Source: QHVT01 sp036389275 (GTDB taxonomy: Bacteria > Acidobacteriota > Thermoanaerobaculia > Gp7-AA8). Taken from it: a DNA stretch of 64,000 bases. This document shows positions 38,980 through 46,906 of this stretch, in pieces. The stretch covers positions 40,801 to 104,800 of the forward strand of contig DASVQE010000065.1 in assembly GCA_036389275.1 (NCBI GenBank), in the 5' to 3' direction. The notes below the pieces were generated by a model. The model was not told the DNA's origin. It searched no databases and saw only the letters and a list, made by a program, of their open reading frames with translations. Numbering within the stretch: position 1 is the first letter of the stretch; every line of letters starts with the position of its first letter. The translations under genes were made by a program, and so were the position numbers.

Positions 38980-39263
38980 ATCTGTCGCTCACACCTCAAG
39001 CGGCGGAGCACCTCGGACGCGACCTCGACGGACGCGTCCTGCGCATCGCCTTCACCACCGGCTGCGGCGGCTCCGGCTACCGGCTGAGCTACGCCACGGA
39101 GCCGGTCGACGGCGACGAAGTGCTGCAAGTCTCCGGCGTGCCGGTCGCGCTCGACAACATGTCGGCCTCGCGGCTCGACGGCGCGGTGATTCAGTACGAC
39201 GAGGATGAAGACGGCTATCTGATCGATCATCCCGACGCGGTCAGCGCCGTCTGGTGCGGCTGA
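38976..39263 (+). CDS. IscA/HesB-like iron-sulfur carrier protein
   Basis: 95 residues with the A-type carrier fold: SLTPQAAEHLGRDLDGRVLR, FTTGCGGSGYRLSYA with the first Cys, VPVALDNMSASRLDGAVIQY, and a C-terminal VWCG Cys. The usual C-terminal CGCG is reduced to one Cys, so it is a divergent member. It overlaps the ferritin-like gene by 4 nt (ATGA). It might pass clusters to lipoyl synthase, whose auxiliary cluster is consumed each turnover in known systems. Confidence 0.75.
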   Translation: MNLSLTPQAAEHLGRDLDGRVLRIAFTTGCGGSGYRLSYATEPVDGDEVLQVSGVPVALDNMSASRLDGAVIQYDEDEDGYLIDHPDAVSAVWCG

Positions 39264-39300
39264 ATCGCACTGGCGTACCGTTCGCAATCTTTTGCGTCTC

Positions 39301-40059
39301 GTGCAACGCCTCGTGCCGTTGTGTTTCATCGTGATCGCGGCGTGCGCGCGGCAGCCTGCGCGGCAATCTGCGGCACCGCCGCCGCTCGCGCATCAACCAT
39401 CAACCACCAAACGACTCCCGACTCCCATGCCCAAAACCCTGCACGTCGTGACCCTCGGAGACTCGCTCGCGTACGGCGCCGGCGATGAGACCGGCGAAGG
39501 CATCAGCGGCCGGCTCGATGACGAGCTGCGCACGCGCGGCGTCTCCGAGGTCGAGACCGTGAACCTCGGCGTCAACGGAGCGCAGACCGGCGATTTGATC
39601 GCGCGGCTGAAGACCAAACGCGTGCGCGACACCGTCGCTGCAGCGGACGCCATCGTGCTGTCCATCGGCGCGAACGATCTCTTCCGCTCGTCGCATTCGC
39701 GCGAAGAGATTCTCCGCGCTCCGTTCCAGGTCGCCGAGCGCATCCTCGGACGCATCGAGACCATCGTCGCCACGATCCACGAGATCAATCCGCGCGCGCG
39801 CGTGCTCGTCCTCGGCGGCTACAACCCGGTGCCGCGCCACGAGTGGGCCTCGCTCATCGATCAGTACCTGACCATGTGGGACCAGGCGCTGGCCGCGCGA
39901 TTCGAGAGCGACAAACGCGTGGCGGTGGTGAAGATGGCCGACATCGTCTCCGCGTCGCGCCTGAGCCGTTACGACAACTTCCATCCCGGCGCCGACGCGT
40001 ATCGCCGCGCCGCCGCGCGCATCGCCGACCTCCTGCTGACGCGGCAGAACGCCGCCTGA
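39301..40059 (+). CDS. SGNH/GDSL-type esterase, putative lipoprotein
   Basis: 252 residues from GTG 39301. The signal peptide VQRLVPLCFIVIAACARQ ends in a lipobox-like IAAC. The SGNH residues are HVVTLGDSLAYGAG (Ser), VNLGVNGAQTGD (Gly), SIGANDLF (Asn) and NFHPGADAY (Asp-His region). It is likely an envelope esterase or lysophospholipase; the substrate is unknown. Codons 30-45 are a 7-bp repeat array (CATCAAC units) ending at ATG 39427, so a cytoplasmic start at 39427 is a real alternative. It converges on hemB with 1 nt between stops. Confidence 0.8.
   Translation: MQRLVPLCFIVIAACARQPARQSAAPPPLAHQPSTTKRLPTPMPKTLHVVTLGDSLAYGAGDETGEGISGRLDDELRTRGVSEVETVNLGVNGAQTGDLIARLKTKRVRDTVAAADAIVLSIGANDLFRSSHSREEILRAPFQVAERILGRIETIVATIHEINPRARVLVLGGYNPVPRHEWASLIDQYLTMWDQALAARFESDKRVAVVKMADIVSASRLSRYDNFHPGADAYRRAAARIADLLLTRQNAA
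39391..39433 (+). repeat. 7-bp tandem repeats in the SGNH gene linker
   Basis: CATCAAC, CATCAAC, CACCAAA, CGACTCC, CGACTCC, then CATGCCC: a run with strict 7-bp period. It lies in the linker between lipobox and esterase domain, or upstream of an alternative start at 39427. Confidence 0.65.
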
Positions 40060-40060
40060 A

Positions 40061-41089
40061 TCAGCCGCGATACGACGCCGCGAACTCGAGCGCGTGGTAG
40101 GTGATGATCAGGTCGGCGCCGGCGCGCTTGATGGAAGTGAGGATCTCCTGCATCACCCGCGGCCCGTCGATCCAGCCGCGCTCCGCGGCTGCTTTGACCA
40201 TCGAATACTCGCCGCTCACGTTGTACGCGGCGATCGGCAGCGGGAACTGATCGCGCGCCTGGCGGATCACGTCGAGATACGACAGCGCCGGCTTGACCAT
40301 CACGATGTCGGCGCCTTCTTCGATGTCGAGCGCCACTTCGCGCAGCGCCTCGCGGCCGTTGGCCGGATCCATCTGATACGTGCGGCGATCGCCGAACTGC
40401 GGCGCCGACTCCGCGGCCTCGCGGAACGGGCCGTAGAAGCCGGAGGCGAACTTGGCGGAGTACGCCATGATCCCCACTTCCGGCATGGCGCGCTCGTCGA
40501 GGGCGCGGCGGATCGCGCCGATGCGGCCGTCCATCATGTCGCTCGGCGCGACGAAGTCGGCGCCGGCGGCGGCGAAGGAGATGGCCTGCTTCATCAGCAG
40601 CGGCAAGGTCTGATCGTTGTCGACGTCCTTGATGCCGCCATGCTCCACGATCACGCCGCAGTGGCCGTGATCGGTGTACTCGCAGAGGCAGACGTCGGCG
40701 ATGACCGTCATGGCCGGGACGTGGCGCTTGATGGCCTCGGTGGCCTGCTGCACCGGTCCCGACGGATCCCACGACGCCGAGCCGATGTTGTCCTTCGACT
40801 CCGGCAGTCCGAAGAGCAGCACGGCGCGGACGCCGGCGTCGTAGGCGCGCTGCGCTTCCTCGACCGCCTCGCGCACGCGGAGCTGGTAGACGCCCGGCAT
40901 CGAGCCGATCTCGACGCGCGGCCGGCCGTTCGGCACGACGAAGAGCGGATAGATCAGGTCTTCGGGACGGACCACCGTCTCGCGCACGAGGCTGCGGATC
41001 GATTCGCTGCGGCGCAGCCGGCGCGGACGGCGCGTCAGCGCGGCGGTGGCGATGCTCTCATTCGTCGCTCGGAACGTCTTCGTCGTCAT
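40061..41089 (-). CDS. hemB: Delta-aminolevulinic acid dehydratase (porphobilinogen synthase)
   Basis: 342 residues. The metal-binding Cys region is IADVCLCEYTDHGHCG. The two Schiff-base lysines are in MAYSAKFASGFYGPFREA and DIVMVKPALSYLD. ETVVRPEDLIYPLFVV and PGVYQLRVREAV are typical of the N-terminal region. It joins two 5-aminolevulinates into porphobilinogen for heme. It starts at ATG 41089, inside the zinc-ribbon gene (32-nt overlap), so its translation is coupled to that gene. Confidence 0.96.
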   Translation of the reverse strand: MTTKTFRATNESIATAALTRRPRRLRRSESIRSLVRETVVRPEDLIYPLFVVPNGRPRVEIGSMPGVYQLRVREAVEEAQRAYDAGVRAVLLFGLPESKDNIGSASWDPSGPVQQATEAIKRHVPAMTVIADVCLCEYTDHGHCGVIVEHGGIKDVDNDQTLPLLMKQAISFAAAGADFVAPSDMMDGRIGAIRRALDERAMPEVGIMAYSAKFASGFYGPFREAAESAPQFGDRRTYQMDPANGREALREVALDIEEGADIVMVKPALSYLDVIRQARDQFPLPIAAYNVSGEYSMVKAAAERGWIDGPRVMQEILTSIKRAGADLIITYHALEFAASYRG

Positions 41090-41270
41090 CGGGCTCTCCG
41101 GTGAAGTAGTAGGCGCGCGCGCATTCGGGCGAACAGAAACGGCGCCCGTAGCCGGCGCGATGCGCGCAGTCGGCGCAGAAGGAACGGCTGCAGATGCTGC
41201 AGTGCTCGAGGTGCGCGACCGACTCGGTCGCCTCACAGCCCACACACGCGCGCTCGACGCTCTGCGACAT
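41058..41270 (-). CDS. Small zinc-ribbon protein overlapping hemB
   Basis: 70 residues with eight cysteines in pairs: CVGCEATES, HCSICSRSFCADC and FCSPECARAYYF, ending in an acidic tail (EPDDDEDVPSDE). This would hold two zinc ions. The family is not known to me. Its 3' end overlaps the hemB start by 32 nt, and a TACACT hexamer lies 8 nt before its ATG, so it opens the hemB transcription unit. Confidence 0.7.
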   Translation of the reverse strand: MSQSVERACVGCEATESVAHLEHCSICSRSFCADCAHRAGYGRRFCSPECARAYYFTGEPDDDEDVPSDE

Positions 41271-41278
41271 CGCGCGCC

Positions 41279-41284
41279 AGTGTA
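41279..41284 (-). promoter_or_regulatory. TANNNT hexamer 8 nt before the zinc-ribbon/hemB unit
   Basis: TACACT on the minus strand, then CCGCGCGC-type spacer of 8 nt, then ATG at 41270. No Shine-Dalgarno. Confidence 0.5.
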
Positions 41285-41307
41285 CCGCGGGCAGGATTTT
41301 GAGGTGT

Positions 41308-41384
41308 TGGTGGCGGTGACTGGAGTCGAACCAGTGACCTAGCGCTTATGAGACGCCCGCTCTAACCATCTGAGCTACACCGCC
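41308..41384 (-). tRNA. tRNA-Met (CAT), elongator type
   Basis: Read leftward from 41384: acceptor GGCGGTG, D-arm GCTC...GAGC, anticodon loop CTCATAA (anticodon CAT), T-arm ACTGG-TTCGACT-CCAGT, acceptor CACCGCC, A, and an encoded CCA. All four arms pair. Features fit elongator Met; tRNA-Ile with modified CAT is a less likely alternative. Confidence 0.93.
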
Positions 41385-41406
41385 ATCCGGTGGGACCGGC
41401 ATTCTA

Positions 41407-41427
41407 GGAACGGGAGCCGGGAACCGT
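41407..41427. repeat. Short 7-bp tandem repeat
   Basis: GGAACGG, GAGCCGG, GAACCGT in succession, in the gap between the membrane-protein gene and the tRNA. This is the weakest of the heptamer arrays. Confidence 0.4.
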
Positions 41428-41456
41428 CAAGGCAACAGCCACTCGCGCGAGAAATT

Positions 41457-41948
41457 TCAAGACCAGTCGAGATGCGCGAGCATGATGTAGAGCGCCGCGA
41501 TCGTCGCGCCGGCGAGCTTCATCTGCGTGAAGAGGACCATCGTCGTCACGCGTGAGGCGAGCGACGGATCGCCGAGCATCGTCAGCATGGTCGCGTTTTC
41601 GGCGAGGTCGGCGAGGCCGCCGACGACGGCGGCGCCGGCCGCGAGCGCGCCGGCCAGTCGCACCCACCGGGTCGGGCGCGGCTTGCGCGCGGCGGCGGCG
41701 AGCAGCGCGAGCAGCGGCGCGTAGCAGAGCGCGAAGAGGAGGTCGCGCTGCATGGTGTTGCCGATGGCGGCGTCGGCGCCGCGCGCGTGCCATTGCGTCA
41801 GGATGGACTTCGCCACTTCCGGATCTCGGGCGTTCTGCAGATCGGGAAAGGCGTAGCCGTACGTCTTCCGCAGTTCCGTATTGCGGTTCCCCAGCGGGAT
41901 TCCGACCAGGAGCGTCGCGGCGATGAGAGCGGCGGCGGCGATGCGCAT
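41457..41948 (-). CDS. Hypothetical four-helix membrane protein
   Basis: 163 residues. Hydrophobic stretches are at AAAALIAATLLVGIPLG, LLFALCYAPLLALLAAAA, VRLAGALAAGAAVVGGLADL and KLAGATIAALYIML. A hydrophilic loop after the first helix (RDPEVAKSILTQWHARG) would be extracytoplasmic. No family is recognised. It is divergent from tilS, and the -10-like hexamers of the two overlap at 41954-41960. Confidence 0.7.
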   Translation of the reverse strand: MRIAAAALIAATLLVGIPLGNRNTELRKTYGYAFPDLQNARDPEVAKSILTQWHARGADAAIGNTMQRDLLFALCYAPLLALLAAAARKPRPTRWVRLAGALAAGAAVVGGLADLAENATMLTMLGDPSLASRVTTMVLFTQMKLAGATIAALYIMLAHLDWS

Positions 41949-41953
41949 GACGC

Positions 41954-41960
41954 TAATCTA
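41954..41960. promoter_or_regulatory. Overlapping divergent -10-like hexamers (tilS / membrane protein)
   Basis: CTAATCTAG holds TAATCT on the plus strand (10 nt before ATG of tilS) and TAGATT on the minus strand (6 nt before the ATG of the membrane-protein gene). Both starts would be leaderless, and the two polymerases would compete for the same base pairs. Confidence 0.4.
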
Positions 41961-41969
41961 GTGCCGCGC

Positions 41970-43250
41970 ATGCTCGTCTCGCAGGTCCGCCGCGCGTTCG
42001 ACGCACCCTGCCGCGTGCTCGCGGCCGTCTCCGGCGGCGCCGACTCGACGGCGCTGCTGGTGGCGCTGGCGGAGCTGCGCGGCGAAGGATTCGAGGTCGT
42101 CGCCGCGCATGTGAACCATCATCTGCGCGGCGATGACTCCGACGCCGACGAGGCCTTCGTGCGCGCGCTCTGCGCCCGCCTCGGCGTGACCCTGCACGTG
42201 GCCGACGGCACGCTCGACGACGACGCGGTGAAAGCGCGCGGCATCGAGGCGGCGGCGCGCGAGGTGCGCTACGCCAGGCTGCAGAGCATCCGCGAAACCG
42301 CAAACGCGCAATGGATCGCCACCGCGCATCAAAGAAATGATCAGGCGGAGACGGTGCTGATGCGGCTCCTGACCGGCAGCGGCATCGCCGGACTGCGCGG
42401 CATTCACCGGCGGCGCGACGACGCCATCGTCCGTCCGCTGCTCGAGGTCACACGCGCCGAGGTCGAAGCCTTTCTTCACGAGCGGCACATCGTGCCGCGT
42501 CACGACCGCTCGAACGACGACCGCCGCTTCCTCCGCAACCGCGTGCGCGCCATCGTGCGCGAGCTCGACGCCGTCGATCCGTTGGTCCACCTCGCCGAGC
42601 AGGCCCGCGAGCAGTGGCCGCTGCTCGAGCGCGCCATCGACCAGGCGGAGCGCGCCTGCGCGACGATCGCGCAAAACGAGACGCGGTTCGAACGCTGGCC
42701 CGACGAGCGTTGGCTGCGCGGCGCGCTCCTGCAGCGCCACATCCGCCGCCTCGATCCGACCGCGCGCGACTTCGACGCCGCGCGCATCGCCGGCGAGCTC
42801 GACTCGATCAAGCGCCTGCACGTCACCCGCAACGTCGAGCTGCTGCGCCTCGGCGACGCTCTGGTGCTGCGCCGGAAACTCGAAGAGATGCCCGCCTTCG
42901 AGCTCGAGCTGCGCCGCGACGCCTTCATTCCGGAGTTGCAGCGCACCATCCGCATCGGCGAAGGCGAGCGCGGACGCGGCCAGCGCTTCCAGCTTCCGCA
43001 GGGCGCCGAGCCGCGCTTCACCGTCCGCAACCGCCGCGACGGCGACCGCTTCCAGCCGCTCGGCATGCCGCAGCCGAAGAAGCTGAAGGATTTCCTGATT
43101 GATCGTAGAATTCCGGCCGGCGACCGCGACCGGTTGCCGCTGCTGATCTGGAACGGCGAGATCGTCTGGGTCGGCGGCGTCGAGATCTCCGAGCGATTCA
43201 AGATCGACGGCGAAACAGCGGGAGAGCGGTACGAAGTATGGCTGGAGTGA
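41970..43250 (+). CDS. tilS: tRNA(Ile)-lysidine synthase
   Basis: 426 residues. The PP-loop ATP motif is VLAAVSGGADSTALL, followed by VVAAHVNHHLRGDDSD and IATAHQRNDQAETVLMRLL as in TilS. The C-terminal substrate domain has FTVRNRRDGDRFQPLGM and KKLKDFLIDRRIP. It converts the CAU anticodon cytidine of tRNA-Ile to lysidine. A GTG at 41961 is an alternative start. Gene order tilS-hpt-ftsH is widely conserved. It overlaps hpt by 13 nt. Confidence 0.94.
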   Translation: MLVSQVRRAFDAPCRVLAAVSGGADSTALLVALAELRGEGFEVVAAHVNHHLRGDDSDADEAFVRALCARLGVTLHVADGTLDDDAVKARGIEAAAREVRYARLQSIRETANAQWIATAHQRNDQAETVLMRLLTGSGIAGLRGIHRRRDDAIVRPLLEVTRAEVEAFLHERHIVPRHDRSNDDRRFLRNRVRAIVRELDAVDPLVHLAEQAREQWPLLERAIDQAERACATIAQNETRFERWPDERWLRGALLQRHIRRLDPTARDFDAARIAGELDSIKRLHVTRNVELLRLGDALVLRRKLEEMPAFELELRRDAFIPELQRTIRIGEGERGRGQRFQLPQGAEPRFTVRNRRDGDRFQPLGMPQPKKLKDFLIDRRIPAGDRDRLPLLIWNGEIVWVGGVEISERFKIDGETAGERYEVWLE

Positions 43251-43759
43251 GCGCGGTATTCTCCGCCGATCAGATCGCAGCGCGGATGCGCGAGCTTGCC
43301 GCCGAGCTGCGCGCCGCGGCCGGCCAGCGCGAGATCTTCCTCCTCGGCATCCTCAAAGGCGCCTCCTGCTTCCTCCCCGACCTGCTGCGCAACCTCGAGG
43401 GCGACGTCAGCTACGGCTTCATCGACGTCGTGCGCGACCAGGCCGATCATCACGCCGACGCCATCGAGATCGACTTTCTCAGCTACACCGACATCCGCGG
43501 CCGCGACGTCTACGTGCTCAAGGACGTGGTCAGCAGCGGCGTGATCGAGAACTACCTGCTCGCGCAGCTCCGGCAGCATGGCCCGGCCTCGCTGGCGCTC
43601 GTGGCGCTGCTCGATCGTCCCGAAGTGCGCACCGTCGACGTCGCCGCCGATTTCCGCGCCTTCACCATCGGCGAGGGAACCTTTGTCGGCTACGGCTTAG
43701 AGCACGAGAGACGTTTCGGAAACCTTCCGTACATCGGAAGAATATCGCCCGATCGTTGA
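43238..43759 (+). CDS. hpt: Hypoxanthine phosphoribosyltransferase-like protein
   Basis: 173 residues with the family order and context. EIFLLGILKGASCFLPDLLR is the substrate-side loop, and FTIGEGTFVGYGLEHERRFGNLPYIG is the C-terminal nucleobase region. The PRPP motif, usually VEDIIDTG, is here VLKDVVSSG: the first acidic residue is Lys and the catalytic-base Asp is Ser. Salvage of hypoxanthine/guanine to IMP/GMP is the family activity, but these changes make activity doubtful. It lies between tilS (13-nt overlap) and ftsH as in many bacteria. Confidence 0.78.
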   Translation: MAGVSAVFSADQIAARMRELAAELRAAAGQREIFLLGILKGASCFLPDLLRNLEGDVSYGFIDVVRDQADHHADAIEIDFLSYTDIRGRDVYVLKDVVSSGVIENYLLAQLRQHGPASLALVALLDRPEVRTVDVAADFRAFTIGEGTFVGYGLEHERRFGNLPYIGRISPDR

Positions 43760-43782
43760 CGGTTGGCGGTTGACGGTAATAC
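43755..43782 (+). repeat. 7-bp tandem repeats between hpt and ftsH
   Basis: GTTGACG, GTTGGCG, GTTGACG, GTAATAC in succession, beginning at the hpt stop. Same 7-bp period as the arrays near the dehydrogenase genes, but a different unit. Confidence 0.7.
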
Positions 43783-43827
43783 GTGGCACGCCCGAAGCAT
43801 CGCGTGAGCCGCGTAGGAGGCAAATCG

Positions 43828-45761
<1,934 letters not shown>

Positions 45762-45765
<4 letters not shown>

Positions 45766-45926
45766 CGTCGGTAGATCCCGAAGAACCGAAGGAAGGCAGG
45801 CCGGAAGGCCTGCCTTCCGCATCTGCGGAAGAACCTCCCGCCGCACCCGCACCTGAACCGCCGCGCTGGCGCCCGGCCGCCGAGCCGACCTGCTGCGGCG
45901 CCGGTTGTGACGACTGCCCGTTCTAG
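45762..45926 (+). CDS. Small Pro/Glu-rich protein with a C-terminal Cys motif
   Basis: 54 residues, starting in the ftsH stop (ATGA). A long Pro/Glu/Ala stretch ends in AEPTCCGAGCDDCPF. This resembles the short Cys motif (CCGxGCxxC) of oxidoreductase-like domains. It could bind zinc or an Fe-S cluster. The coding sequence contains a perfect 12-bp hairpin with a GGAA loop (45791-45818), followed by a second stem. Translational coupling to ftsH is the main evidence. Confidence 0.6.
45791..45818. repeat. Perfect 12-bp hairpin within a coding sequence
   Basis: Arms GGAAGGCAGGCC and GGCCTGCCTTCC with loop GGAA. It is inside the small gene after ftsH. A second short stem (TTCCGCA/TGCGGAA) follows immediately. 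Confidence 0.85.
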
Positions 45927-45941
45927 GTTGCGATTCCAACC

Positions 45942-45947
45942 TACAAT
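45942..45947 (+). promoter_or_regulatory. TANNNT hexamer 7 nt before the propeller gene
   Basis: TACAAT, then 7 nt, then ATG at 45955. It overlaps the alternative ATG at 45946 and so favours 45955 as the start. Confidence 0.45.
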
Positions 45948-45954
45948 GAAGGCG

Positions 45955-46848
45955 ATGCGCCGCAGCTTCCTCACCATCGCGCTTCTCGTCGCTCCGTTGT
46001 GCGCCGCGCAGCCGCGGCTGTACGTGAGCGGCTTCTTCGCTTCGTCGGTCTATCGCTACGATGCGACGCGCACCGCCGCAACCTTCGCCAACAACGTCCT
46101 GCGACGTCCTTGGGGCATCGCCTTCGGACCCGACGCGAATCTCTACGTGGCCAATGCATCCGGCTCGACGCCTGCCATCGCGCGCGTCGACGGGCCGTTC
46201 AGCGCCACGCCCGGAGTCGTGCACTCGTTCGTCGACGCCGGCGGATTCTTCGACCTCGCCTTCGGTCCCGACGGCATGCTCTACGCCGCCGGCCGCGGCG
46301 CGGTGCAGCGCTTCGACATCACCACCGGCGCGGCCACCGACTTCACCCGCGGCTACGCGCTCACTGAAACGCGCGGGATCGCCTTCGGCGCCGACGGCTA
46401 TCTCTACGTCAGCAACTACGAAGGATGCGTGATGGGGCCGAGCGGCTGCAGCGGCACGCGCGGCGAGGTGGTGCGCTTCGACGCCTACAGCGGCGCGTTC
46501 GTCGACGTCTACGTCCGCGACCTCGGCTCGCCGTGGAAGATCGCCTTCGGCCGCAACGGCGAACTGCTCGTCATCAACTGGACTCCGTCCGGCAACAGCA
46601 TCCTGCGCATCCCGCCGCGCAACGCGCTGACGCGCGTCCGCCAGCACGCGCCGGCCATCACGCACGGCAACTGGTTCCCGCTCTACGTCGCCCTCGGACC
46701 GGACGGCAATCTCTACGTCAGCGACGGCGAGTCCAGCGGCTCGGCCGGCTCGGTGCTCCGCTTCGACGGCAAGAGCGGCGCGTTCCTCGACACCTACATC
46801 GCGAACGTCGAAGGCGGTCCGCGCGGGCTCGCCTTCGCGATCCGCTAG
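45955..46848 (+). CDS. Secreted beta-propeller protein (NHL/SMP-30-like)
   Basis: 297 residues with signal peptide (SFLTIALLVAPLCAA). Blade repeats share the pattern GIAFGPDANLYVAN, DLAFGPDGMLYAAG, GIAFGADGYLYVSN, KIAFGRNGELLVIN, YVALGPDGNLYVSD and GLAFAIR. It is probably a six-bladed propeller. Function is unknown; such proteins bind ligands or act as lactonase-like enzymes. The alternative start is ATG 45946. Confidence 0.8.
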   Translation: MRRSFLTIALLVAPLCAAQPRLYVSGFFASSVYRYDATRTAATFANNVLRRPWGIAFGPDANLYVANASGSTPAIARVDGPFSATPGVVHSFVDAGGFFDLAFGPDGMLYAAGRGAVQRFDITTGAATDFTRGYALTETRGIAFGADGYLYVSNYEGCVMGPSGCSGTRGEVVRFDAYSGAFVDVYVRDLGSPWKIAFGRNGELLVINWTPSGNSILRIPPRNALTRVRQHAPAITHGNWFPLYVALGPDGNLYVSDGESSGSAGSVLRFDGKSGAFLDTYIANVEGGPRGLAFAIR

Positions 46849-46906
46849 CGCGCGTCAGGTAGGGAACTTTCCGAGTCAGCACTCTCCTACTGCGGGAGGA
46901 CGTCCG

